NCBI GenBank assembly: GCA_964485345.1
Contig: CAZAJB010000001.1
Location: 55,161-119,160 of the forward strand
Source of the DNA: UBA5420 sp964485345
GTDB taxonomy: Bacteria; Bacillota; Limnochordia; Darwinibacteriales; Darwinibacteriaceae
Direction: 5' to 3'
DNA length: 64,000 nucleotides
Position 1 is the stretch's first letter; each line of letters opens with the position of its first letter. Positions 24,416 to 32,418 of the stretch are shown here, piece after piece. The notes beneath the pieces were generated by a model. It had not been told where the DNA came from, searched no databases, and saw only the letters and a list, made by a program, of their open reading frames with translations. A program made the translations under genes and the position numbers.

Positions 24416-25588
24416 TTAGCCTCTGTCCTTTGTTAACAGTGTTTCTAATGTTGGCCTAATGCCCCAAGACTCGCGAAAGCGGCCGTAGTCTTCCCGCGCT
24501 TGCTGCCCATTGGATTTAGGGTCCAAGAAGGCTCGAATCAGGAGGTTCTTGGGCGTATGCTCTAAATCAATGAACTCCATCACTTGCACGGCATAACCCT
24601 CTGTCTCTAAGAGTTTGCCCCGGGCAGCATCGGTCAAAAGCGACGCCACTCGCTCTTTTAGTATCCCATGTTCGAAGAGGACAGGATCCCTCCCTTGATC
24701 GAGCTGTCCAAGAACCTCATGCTGGCAACAGGGGACGGCGAGAATCACCTTGGCTCCCCATTTCACCGCTTGGGCTAAGGCATAGTCAGTGGCAACGTCA
24801 CAGGCGTGGAGGGACACAACAACATCGACCTGTCCCTTCGCTTGAAAGTCCCTGATATCCTTGGCGTAGAAATCCAAGTGTTCAAAGCCTAGTCGAGTTG
24901 CCATCTCGTTACAGAAGGCAACGACATCTTCTTTGAGGTCTAAACCGATAATCTGGACATCTCGCTGGAGGTGCTGAGCAAGGTAGTGATACAGTGCAAA
25001 AGTGAGATAGGCCTTACCACTGCCAAAATCCACAACTCGCAAAGGCCTGTCCTCCGGCAAGTAGGGAATACAGTCTTCCACAATCTCCAAGTATTTGTTC
25101 AGTTGCCTAAACTTGTGATAGCGTTTCGCTAAGACTTTGCCCGCTTGGTTCATCACTCCGAGCTCAATCAAGAAGGGATAGGGAGTCCCTTCTTGCAAGA
25201 TATAGCGTTTGGAACGATTGTGAGCTAAGTCTGGATCCTGGCCCTGGCGCGAAGGGGCATGCTGCAGGATCTTCATGGAGCCCTTCTTACTTACTAAAAC
25301 CTGCCAATCTGCCTCAGAGGTGGAAAAATGTCCTTGGCGAAACACCTGCCCCATGAGGTTTAAGACGAGTTCCTCGGCCTCACTGGGGGTCAGATTCTCG
25401 TGCAGCTCCTTCTCCCTGTGGTGATAGGTCACTTGGTATACCAACTCACCCCGGAGCGTAAGGGGGCGCAGCGAAACCTTCTCATAGGGGGTTTCCTTTT
25501 TTCGCAGTTTGCTTAGGGAACACCCCAGAAGGCGCCCTTCTTCTAACGTCCTGCCGAGAAGAATCGCAAACTCTTTTACCATCGTCAC
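24416..25588 (-). CDS. SAM-dependent methyltransferase (Methyltransf_32-like)
   Basis: 390 residues. The C-terminal half is a class I methyltransferase: KYHKFRQLNKYLEIVED, motif I VVDFGSGKAYLTFALY, IIGLDLKEDVV (acidic loop), VVSLHACDVATDYAL and VPCCQHEVLGQ. This CxxHE-style pattern belongs to the group that includes METTL25/RRNAD1-like proteins, for which an RNA or protein target is suspected but not established here. Residues 1-140 form an extra, basic N-terminal region that may bind substrate. The GTG start overlaps the stop of the upstream kinase-fold gene (GTGA); an ATG two codons later is the alternative. Confidence 0.8.
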   Translation of the reverse strand: MTMVKEFAILLGRTLEEGRLLGCSLSKLRKKETPYEKVSLRPLTLRGELVYQVTYHHREKELHENLTPSEAEELVLNLMGQVFRQGHFSTSEADWQVLVSKKGSMKILQHAPSRQGQDPDLAHNRSKRYILQEGTPYPFLIELGVMNQAGKVLAKRYHKFRQLNKYLEIVEDCIPYLPEDRPLRVVDFGSGKAYLTFALYHYLAQHLQRDVQIIGLDLKEDVVAFCNEMATRLGFEHLDFYAKDIRDFQAKGQVDVVVSLHACDVATDYALAQAVKWGAKVILAVPCCQHEVLGQLDQGRDPVLFEHGILKERVASLLTDAARGKLLETEGYAVQVMEFIDLEHTPKNLLIRAFLDPKSNGQQAREDYGRFRESWGIRPTLETLLTKDRG

Positions 25589-26535
25589 GAAACCACACCC
25601 TGGCTACCGGCCACCGTCTTATCAATGAGCGGCTGCAGAGAGTCATGTTGCCCAAAGATCCAAAACAGAATGCCTACACTCAGGTCCGCTGCCTTCGTAT
25701 CACCGGCATCGAGATGATATGCAATAAAGAGCAGTTGGATTAAGTAGGTGATGTATAGGAAAACATGTCCCTCGGTTTTATCTAAAGGTTGTACCGTCCC
25801 GTAACTCCTGATCAATGCCTGGACAAAGCCTGCCCATTCATCTCTCTTCTTGGGGTCACTGAAACCCTTGCTTAATACAGCAGTAGATAGATAACACAAG
25901 TCAAACACTCGAATTCCGATTCGCACACGATCAAAGTCAAGGATCCCTACTAGGCTTTGATTCTGGAAAACCAGATTCCCCGGATGAAGGTCACGGTGAA
26001 TCAGTTGCCTTGGCAAAGCTTCATAGGGATTCACCAGTTGTGTGCTAATGGCCTGATCGAGATCGTGCAAGCGATTGTTAAACTTCGCTGCCGAATAACC
26101 CTGCGCGGCAGGCCAGGCATAGCTTGATACTTCGTGGAACAAATCAAACCCTGGAAACTCAGCCTGGGCCCCATACGCCGCTAGAGCCTGGTGCAGTCTG
26201 GCGAGTGCGGAGCCCGCTTCGGTTGCGAAGGCTTGGTCTAGCATGGCCAGCTCATCACCTGGCGTGCCGTGAAGATAGGGATAGAGCACATAAAACAAAC
26301 CTTGATGCTCTGCCCAGGGGACTCCCTCTGCGGTACAAAGTAACCGGGATACGGGCTGGTCGTCCCCAAAGAGCCATGTCAGCAAGTCATATTCTTCCCA
26401 GGCCCGTGTCCGATTTGATCGGCGTTTGAGAATATAGGTCTCTTCACCCAACTTACAGCGCCACACTCCGTCTACTAAAGGCTGAATATCAGCCGCCCCA
26501 AACTGCGAACCCCACTGTTCAAGAAGGTTTTTCAC
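25585..26535 (-). CDS. Aminoglycoside-phosphotransferase-fold kinase (CotS-like)
   Basis: 316 residues with the APH/choline-kinase fold. Seen: an N-lobe strand with ETYILKRRSN (ATP-binding Lys), the catalytic loop LPRQLIHRDLHPGNLVF and the metal motif VGILDFDRVRIG. Proteins of this size and style in spore-formers include CotS/YutH-type coat-associated proteins, and others phosphorylate small molecules; nothing here decides between them. It lies 2 nt after the broken HAD gene and overlaps the methyltransferase by 4 nt, so all of sfsA-HAD-kinase-methyltransferase may be one transcript. Confidence 0.78.
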   Translation of the reverse strand: MKNLLEQWGSQFGAADIQPLVDGVWRCKLGEETYILKRRSNRTRAWEEYDLLTWLFGDDQPVSRLLCTAEGVPWAEHQGLFYVLYPYLHGTPGDELAMLDQAFATEAGSALARLHQALAAYGAQAEFPGFDLFHEVSSYAWPAAQGYSAAKFNNRLHDLDQAISTQLVNPYEALPRQLIHRDLHPGNLVFQNQSLVGILDFDRVRIGIRVFDLCYLSTAVLSKGFSDPKKRDEWAGFVQALIRSYGTVQPLDKTEGHVFLYITYLIQLLFIAYHLDAGDTKAADLSVGILFWIFGQHDSLQPLIDKTVAGSQGVVS

Positions 26536-26537
26536 CC

Positions 26538-27515
26538 CTATTCCCCCTGTTCATTCAAGTGTCTTGGAGATTCACCCGTTCTGTTCTTCAACATCCATTC
26601 TCGGTTCTTGACAATAGACTTACCTATCTCATCCACCGCATTCATAATCCACATATGGCTTTGGGTATTTGGCTCATAGTTGGCCTCGCCAAAGGAATGA
26701 ACCCTTCCTTGTTTTTGCAGTTCGTTCACTTGGGCAAACTCCTCTTTGGAGCCTCGCGAATAGACGCCAAAGGTTCTTCCGCCATTTTGATTGATGAGAG
26801 AAAAAAAGGGAACGTCGCTAGGACCGTGCGCTATTTAGATCATATTCTGAAACGGAATACGGCGATCTTCCTTAGGAATATTCGTGTTAACGTCGATATC
26901 CCTAATCTTGTTGACACCTTTATTGATCTCAAAGATCGCCCTAGTCTTCGTCGTGTTATCAATGATAAAGCTAATATCCTGAATGGTAACGTCGTTGTCT
27001 GCTAGCGTGACTAGACCCTCCTTAAGATAGCCAGGTGGAAATCGATGCTCCACGAACTCACAAGCCCAAATTCCCTCTGTGTACTCGGCAATCTTGCTGC
27101 CGAGAATCATCTGTCGGAGCCCGGTGCTAACAATATAGTGTTCCACTTTGATGTCATATTTACTAAAAAGAGGATTCTTGGCAACATGCTGCTTCACAGC
27201 GGGGAAAAACTCAGGCAGGCCTGGATAAAACTGCAGCTCGCCTCCTAATTGCCGTAAAAGTTTGTTGCTTAGTCCCTTAAAAACACCAGCTCGAACATAG
27301 GTCAAAATATGGTTCAGGTAGATGCTGTCTTCTGCCACCAATTCCTGACCATCACGGGTGAGATGCTTGGGCAGGGCATTTACCTCGCGCCAAAAGGTAC
27401 GTCCATCAACACTGTAGTGACTAAACAGGGGATCTTGCATATAGCCTGGAATGAGGGTTTTGTCAAAGTCCCAAATGACGGCAATATTCGTCTGCGTAAA
27501 GATGTTCGAAACCAT
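26538..27515 (-). pseudogene. HAD-superfamily phosphatase interrupted by one in-frame stop
   Basis: Two stretches in the same frame, residues 1-226 and 228-325, are separated only by a TAA at 26837-26835. The first part has HAD motif I (IWDFDKTLIPG) and motif II (HYIVSTGLRQ); the part after the stop continues as IAxGPSDVPFFSLIN and GGRTFGVYSRGSKEEF, the motif IV and C-terminal region of this phosphoserine-phosphatase-like family, whose usual reading is YIADGPSDVP. Here the Tyr codon is the TAA and the first metal-binding Asp of DGPSD is His, two changes within four codons. That points to a recently inactivated gene; a local sequence error is the alternative. The start (ATG 27515) and the neighbours are normal. 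Confidence 0.8.
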
Positions 27516-27527
27516 GTGACCTACCTC

Positions 27528-28244
27528 CTAAGAAAAGTCCACAGGGAGTTGACGTCCCCATGTAATGCCCGCTAAATCCACCAGGGAATTATACACAATT
27601 AGCTTGACTCCTTGATCATAGGCTGCTCGTAAGGCCTCTGAAAAGGCAGGGTCAATCTGCTTTGCCGGTCTAAAACGCTCTCCGTCTGCTCTTTGCACAA
27701 CAAAGAGCACCGCTGTTTCAAACTCGCCGCCAAGCTTGAGGCGAGTCAGCTCTTGGACATGGCGTTTTCCCCGTGCGGTAATTGCATCGGGAAACATGGC
27801 AATCCCCTCGCTAACTAAGGTACAACTCTTTACCTCCAAGAGCAATCGCTCTTCAGCGCGACCTTCTAGATAAAAATCCCAGCGCGAGCTACCATAGGTA
27901 TATTCGGCCCGTTTAACCTCCCACCCAGCGAGTTCCTCTATAGCCCCGGCTGCGAGGGCTTTGGCGGTCAAGCGATTAGCCAGGGTGGATTGCAGTGATA
28001 CTAGAGTAACGCCATCAGGGGCCAAGACCAAAGATGCAGACCATCTCGTCTTGCGGTGCGCTTGCTCAGCAAAACGTAGATAAAGAACGGCATCTGGTAG
28101 CAGAAGCTCCTTCAAACGACCAGGATCCGCGAGGTGAGCGACAACCTCTTCGCCAGTCTCGGCTATGCGGCAGCGGACAATGAAGCGGTTAGGACGCTCG
28201 ATAAAGGTCGCCTTAACTAAGTCAGAAAACCTGATGTGAACCAC
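27528..28244 (-). CDS. sfsA: SfsA family DNA-binding/nuclease-like protein
   Basis: 238-residue SfsA (sugar fermentation stimulation) protein. Seen: RFIVRCRI, HLADPGRLKELL, SRWDFYLEG, LLEVKSCTLV and AMFPDAITARGKRH, the family's conserved blocks, whose D/E-x-K arrangement resembles a PD-(D/E)xK nuclease core. In Escherichia coli it was linked to maltose metabolism as a DNA-binding protein; its molecular role is not settled. GTG at 28244 follows AGGGGGTG. It is the first gene of a run with the HAD, kinase-fold and methyltransferase genes and is divergent from cca. Confidence 0.92.
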   Translation of the reverse strand: MVHIRFSDLVKATFIERPNRFIVRCRIAETGEEVVAHLADPGRLKELLLPDAVLYLRFAEQAHRKTRWSASLVLAPDGVTLVSLQSTLANRLTAKALAAGAIEELAGWEVKRAEYTYGSSRWDFYLEGRAEERLLLEVKSCTLVSEGIAMFPDAITARGKRHVQELTRLKLGGEFETAVLFVVQRADGERFRPAKQIDPAFSEALRAAYDQGVKLIVYNSLVDLAGITWGRQLPVDFS

Positions 28245-28356
28245 CTAGGCACCCCCTGTTATTACAATTCCCCATAAGTGGTAACATTCCTTCGCCTGAT
28301 AGGAAAAGGGCGAACAAATGGAGAAGCTAAAACGGACCTACGAAGGAGGAACAGTG

Positions 28357-29691
28357 ATGCGTATTGTCATCCCCCAACTCGTCCTCACAGTGTGCGAGAC
28401 TCTAGCCAAGAGCGGTTACCAGGCGTACCTAGTGGGTGGAGCGGTACGAGACAGTTTTCTGGGCCTCAAACCAGTCGACTGGGACATCGCAACGGACGCT
28501 ACCCCAACGCATGTAGAAAGCCTTTTTGATCGATCAGTTCCTACAGGGAAAGACTTTGGCACCATGACAGTCATTGTAGAAGGCATGCCTGTAGAAATCA
28601 CAACGATGCGGAAGGACGGTCCCTACAGCGATGGAAGACATCCAGACTTTGTTTCATATACCAGTCAGATCATAGATGATCTAAGCCGACGTGATTTTAC
28701 CATCAATGCCCTGGCCTACGACCCCGTGAACGACAAGACCATTGATCCATTCTCCGGCTTCAAACACCTCAAAAGGAAACTCCTAGCCACGGTAGGTGAT
28801 CCCGAGAGCCGTTTTCGGGAAGATCCCCTGCGTATGCTACGACTGGTGCGTTTTCAATCGACCTTGGGGTTTAAGATCGAAAAGAAAACCAGGCTAGCCC
28901 TGCCTGGGTTAGCCTGGTTAATTGCAGATGTGAGTGTGGAGCGTATTTTGGCAGAGCTGAACAAAATGCTCCTTGGTAAAGAGCTGTTCTTGAGCCTCCA
29001 AACGTTTTTCCTCTCCGGTTTGATGCAACAAGTCATCCCTGAACTGTCCGCCGGCTACAAGGTTTCACCAGGCGAAAGCCACCCTTACGATCTCCTTGGT
29101 CATGCCATGATGGCCGCTCATTTTGCCCCGCCCATCCTCGAATTACGTTGGGCCGCCCTACTCCACGATGTGGGTAAACTGCAGACGTTGAGGCGTGAGC
29201 ACGCAGAGATTGGTGCGCAAGTAGCGGAGGGAATTCTCCGGCGCCTACGGGCCAGTAGCGATTTAGTCGAGACAGTCTCGACGCTCATCAGCCACCACAT
29301 GTTTTCCGTCCATCCCCAGTCTTCCGATAGAGAGATCCGCCGTTTTCTTGCGCAGGTCGGACCAAGTGCAGCCCATAATTTAGTCAGGCTACGCCAAGCA
29401 GATATGGCCGGTATGAACCTTGGTCCCCGCCAAATCCTGCACTTTAGTCAAGCCCTTGAGTCCCGCTTGCAGGAAGTGTTGAGCCAGGGCCATGCCCTCT
29501 CCGTTCGAGACCTCAAAATCGATGGTCACAACCTGATGGAGGCCTTTGACTTGCGTCCGGGACCCATGATTGGTGAAGTCCTCCAATACTTACTCGAGCA
29601 GGTTCTAGCAGATCCCTGCCTTAATCATCCGCCTCAACTTGAGGATCTGGCCAGGGAGTATCTAAAGTCATTACCACAAAATCCCAGTTAA
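28357..29691 (+). CDS. cca: CCA-adding tRNA nucleotidyltransferase with HD domain
   Basis: Adds or repairs the 3' CCA of tRNA. Seen: AYLVGGAVRDSFLG (GG...RD motif), VDWDIATDA (catalytic DxD), RRDFTINALAYD, FREDPLRMLRLVRF (nucleotide-selection region) and an HD domain (LRWAALLHDVGK). 444 residues, as in bacterial class II enzymes with an HD domain. The ATG at 28357 is chosen since AAGGAGG sits 7 nt upstream; an in-frame ATG 13 codons earlier has none. The HD domain can carry phosphohydrolase activity in related proteins. Its last 71 bases overlap the convergent GNAT gene. Confidence 0.92.
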   Translation: MRIVIPQLVLTVCETLAKSGYQAYLVGGAVRDSFLGLKPVDWDIATDATPTHVESLFDRSVPTGKDFGTMTVIVEGMPVEITTMRKDGPYSDGRHPDFVSYTSQIIDDLSRRDFTINALAYDPVNDKTIDPFSGFKHLKRKLLATVGDPESRFREDPLRMLRLVRFQSTLGFKIEKKTRLALPGLAWLIADVSVERILAELNKMLLGKELFLSLQTFFLSGLMQQVIPELSAGYKVSPGESHPYDLLGHAMMAAHFAPPILELRWAALLHDVGKLQTLRREHAEIGAQVAEGILRRLRASSDLVETVSTLISHHMFSVHPQSSDREIRRFLAQVGPSAAHNLVRLRQADMAGMNLGPRQILHFSQALESRLQEVLSQGHALSVRDLKIDGHNLMEAFDLRPGPMIGEVLQYLLEQVLADPCLNHPPQLEDLAREYLKSLPQNPS

Positions 29692-30136
29692 ATCCGGAGT
29701 CCCATACAACTCGCCCTATTTCTTGAAAGCCCAGGCGCGAGTAGACTTTGCAGGCCCTGATGTTGTTGGACGCAACGGTGAGCCTGAAGCCTTCCTGCCA
29801 ACCACGGTTCCTGGCAAAGAGTAGACCCGAACGCAGAAAATCAACTCCATGGCCCCTACTGCACCAGGCGGGATGCATGCCTAGTCCAACATCCAAAAAC
29901 CCCTGTGCCGTATACAGAACATGGTCTTTCTTGCCATTGAGCTGGGCAGCTGTGCCATAACAGAAAAAACCCATCAGTTCGCCTTTCGAAAAGGCAGCAT
30001 AATACGGTCCGTCCACAAGGCGATCCATGGCCACGGCCGAACCGTGGAGATTGTACATCTGGTATGGAGCTGGATAGTCCCAAGCGACAATCTGCACAGC
30101 TGCGCCAAGATTCGCTTTCTGAAAGACGAAGCCCAT
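29621..30136 (-). CDS. GNAT-family N-acetyltransferase
   Basis: 171 residues. Reads as a RimI-like GNAT: AFSKGELMGFFCYG (strands 3-4), LGMHPAWCSRGHGVDFLRSG in place of the acetyl-CoA-binding loop, GFRLTVASNNIRACKVYSRLGFQEIG (a strong C-terminal GNAT signature when read across). Substrate unknown. It sits 2 nt after the TIM-barrel gene, so it is the last gene of a minus-strand run, and overlaps the 3' end of cca by 71 nt; both reading frames look genuine in the overlap. Confidence 0.8.
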   Translation of the reverse strand: MGFVFQKANLGAAVQIVAWDYPAPYQMYNLHGSAVAMDRLVDGPYYAAFSKGELMGFFCYGTAAQLNGKKDHVLYTAQGFLDVGLGMHPAWCSRGHGVDFLRSGLLFARNRGWQEGFRLTVASNNIRACKVYSRLGFQEIGRVVWDSGFNWDFVVMTLDTPWPDPQVEADD

Positions 30137-30138
30137 AC

Positions 30139-30909
30139 CTAGACCCCACTATGGAACAGATAGCCATGGGTTTCTAGCCAGAACAAAGAATCCTCTAGGT
30201 TCTCGGGTCCCACTTCAAGAGCCCATATCGCTTCAGGCGACACCTGCTCAAGGATATAACAGATTTCATCGAGGGGCAGGCGTCCTTTTCCCAAAGACAG
30301 GTGGGAATCCTGGTCCCCTAAATTATCATGAAAATGGACATAGCCAATTAGGGAACCAAGGTCTTCTACCCACTTTCTTACCGGGATCTTCCCGTGGCAG
30401 AAGGCATGCCCAAGATCTAGACAGGCTTTCAGATTGGGATGATCTACCTTGCGCAGAACCTCGCCGATCAAATTAGCATCCACTTCCAGAAGATTCTCCA
30501 GGTAAAAAGTCACCTCTGTACTTTTGGAACTCAAGAATTCGTCCCAAAATTCGATGCTTCGCCGCAGCCAACCTCCATAGGTATTGGTATTAGGAATATA
30601 GCCATGATGGAGAACTACATGCTTCGCTCCGAGCTTTCGAGCATTCGTATAGGCGAACTCAAAGCGTTCCCTAGTTACCTGGCGAATTCGAGCATCACAG
30701 CTACCAGGGCTGAGATCGCCAAACGGACCGTGCAAGGCCTTGGTTTCAACCTCGTCATAGTATGCATGATGGAGAGAGGCGCCACTTGGATTCAAGCTGG
30801 GGTAGTCTGGATTGGAAAACGACTGTATCTCTACGCCCAATCCCGTCTTGGCGCAAATAGGGGCCACCTTTTGAGGCTGAGAAGCATCACATAATAGAAC
30901 AGAACGCAA
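30139..30909 (-). CDS. TIM-barrel sugar isomerase/epimerase-like protein (AP endonuclease 2 fold)
   Basis: 256 residues of the xylose-isomerase-like TIM-barrel superfamily (sugar phosphate isomerase/epimerase, endonuclease IV fold). Seen: ALHGPFGDLSPG, AKHVVLHHGYIPN, FYLENLLEVD (metal Glu), KACLDLGHAFCHG (Asp, His), YVHFHDNLGDQDSHLSLGKG (His ligands) and WALEVGP (Glu). The full metal-ligand set suggests an active enzyme. The lack of DNA-binding insertions and the short length argue against a true endonuclease IV. The substrate is unknown. It lies 11 nt after the NYN gene. Confidence 0.8.
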   Translation of the reverse strand: MRSVLLCDASQPQKVAPICAKTGLGVEIQSFSNPDYPSLNPSGASLHHAYYDEVETKALHGPFGDLSPGSCDARIRQVTRERFEFAYTNARKLGAKHVVLHHGYIPNTNTYGGWLRRSIEFWDEFLSSKSTEVTFYLENLLEVDANLIGEVLRKVDHPNLKACLDLGHAFCHGKIPVRKWVEDLGSLIGYVHFHDNLGDQDSHLSLGKGRLPLDEICYILEQVSPEAIWALEVGPENLEDSLFWLETHGYLFHSGV

Positions 30910-30920
30910 GACTTCTCCCC

Positions 30921-31877
30921 CTAGCTAGCTACGACCACATTTCGGGCTCGTCCATTTTTCTCCGCGGAATTCTCGCCGCTGGGATCCGGTGCCTTGATTT
31001 CGACAAACTCCACTGGGGTTCCGGGTTTCAAGTGGATATTCCGTTGCTCCGCCGGTAAGTTAGCCTTGGTGAAGAAATAATCACCCTTCTCGGCACGGAT
31101 AAAACCATAATTGGTCATAAAACGCTTAATCACACCCGTGAGCCTACTAGGATTGTCCGGCTCCGGAAACAGACGCATCCAGTATATCGGGGGCGTCTTT
31201 CCGTTACTTCGGACTTCAAACACCTCTGGATAGGACCGCAAAATGTCCAAGAGGTTAGTGTAGTTGTAGCTCCTAGGGTCAAAGTCAGAGTTCTCCCTGC
31301 GAATAGACTGCCCAAGATGGGCCAAGAGCAACCAACCATCACTGTCTTCGTCACTAGCTTCATAGGCGCTGCGCACAATATCCTCCACTGGAACCCGCCC
31401 GAGGGATGGTGCCTGCACTTCTTCCTGGGCCTTTGAACTGGTTGAGAAACCTAGGTTTTCTAAATAAATAAAGCGATTGCAGGAGCGAACTAAAATGTTC
31501 TTGGTTCCCTGACGCCCGATCCCGGTCACATACATACCGTGCTCGCGCAGACGTAGTGCGAGACTATAGAAATCGCTATCACTCGATACAATGCAAAAAG
31601 CATTAACTGGATTACGGTTCGTGGACACAATTTCAATGGCATCCATAATGAGCGCGCCATCGCTGGCGTTTTCGCCATAACGAAATTGCTGAACGGGCCT
31701 TACAGGATAACTCTGCAGAAGGTCCTTCCACCCTCCCATATGAGGTTCTGTCCAATCTCCATACACTCGTGTTAAGATAATCTCACCCGAACGATTAATT
31801 TCGGCCAAAATGGGCCCCAAAAACCGCGGTGAAATGTTCTCACCATCTACCAAGACGGCAAAATGGTGTTCTGACAT
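30921..31877 (-). CDS. NYN-domain ribonuclease-like protein with LOTUS and cold-shock-like domains
   Basis: 318 residues in three parts. Residues ~5-145: NYN/LabA (DUF88) PIN-fold domain with FAVLVDGENIS (Asp11), ENASDGALIMDAIE and CIVSSDSDFYSLALRLRE, the acidic residues expected for metal-dependent RNA cleavage. Residues ~165-240: an OST-HTH/LOTUS-like RNA-binding domain (LLAHLGQSIRRENSDFD, NYTNLLDILRSYP). Residues ~248-318: a cold-shock-like OB domain (LTGVIKRFMTNYGFIRAE, GDYFFTKANLP, NGRARNVVV). All three parts fit RNA handling; the target is unknown. It lies between yaiI and the TIM-barrel gene, same strand. Confidence 0.85.
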   Translation of the reverse strand: MSEHHFAVLVDGENISPRFLGPILAEINRSGEIILTRVYGDWTEPHMGGWKDLLQSYPVRPVQQFRYGENASDGALIMDAIEIVSTNRNPVNAFCIVSSDSDFYSLALRLREHGMYVTGIGRQGTKNILVRSCNRFIYLENLGFSTSSKAQEEVQAPSLGRVPVEDIVRSAYEASDEDSDGWLLLAHLGQSIRRENSDFDPRSYNYTNLLDILRSYPEVFEVRSNGKTPPIYWMRLFPEPDNPSRLTGVIKRFMTNYGFIRAEKGDYFFTKANLPAEQRNIHLKPGTPVEFVEIKAPDPSGENSAEKNGRARNVVVAS

Positions 31878-31893
31878 AAAAATCCTCCCTTAA

Positions 31894-32364
31894 TCATCTA
31901 TCGTTTTCTTTTAAATTTGCATCATTACTAGCACGGCGAACTAGAGTTAAGAAGCTCTCTTCAAATCTCTGGTCATCCTCGCCGGTGCGCGCCGTGGGGC
32001 CCTTAGTTCGGCCACCTGCCCGGCGGTACTTCGCTTTGAGAGACCGCTCCTCCAACAAAAAATCGATATTCCTCTCCGAATAGATGCGCCCTGAAGGCGA
32101 AATGGCTAAGGCGCCTTTGCCCAAGATCAGGGCGGCTAGGCCCCAGTCTTGGGTTACCACAATGTCTCCTCTGACCGTATTATTGATCACGGCTAAATCT
32201 GCCGCATCGGAGCCTTTGCCAACCACAATATGGTCGGCATTGTCAATGCGATGATCAACTGAGGCGACGGTGAGTAATCGATAATTCCAGGCCTTTTTGT
32301 GCCTTTGTAGTACCTGAAGACAAGGCCTAGGGCAAGCGTCTGCATCAACAATCACTTTGAACAA
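31894..32364 (-). CDS. yqxD: YaiI/YqxD family protein (DUF188)
   Basis: 156-residue member of the conserved YaiI/YqxD (UPF0178) family, whose fold is PIN/NYN-like. Seen: FKVIVDADACPRP at the N-terminus, VDHRIDNADHIVVGKGSDAA, DIVVTQDWGLAALIL and KYRRAGGRTKGPTARTGED, the family hallmark. Biochemical role is not known. The TTG at 32364 is chosen: AGGGGGTGG is 5 nt upstream and the domain starts immediately; another TTG eight codons earlier lacks a site. It sits directly beside the NYN-LOTUS gene, so two PIN-like proteins are neighbours. Confidence 0.9.
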   Translation of the reverse strand: MFKVIVDADACPRPCLQVLQRHKKAWNYRLLTVASVDHRIDNADHIVVGKGSDAADLAVINNTVRGDIVVTQDWGLAALILGKGALAISPSGRIYSERNIDFLLEERSLKAKYRRAGGRTKGPTARTGEDDQRFEESFLTLVRRASNDANLKENDR

Positions 32365-32418
32365 GATTCCCACCCCCTTGAGGGCCAAAGTAACTCCACG
32401 GAGTCACTCTGTACCACC

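Noticed and set aside
30921..32364. NYN protein plus YqxD as a defence or toxin system
   Set aside because: Neither neighbour has an antitoxin-like partner, the genes are typical chromosomal RNA-handling families, and no mobile signature flanks them.
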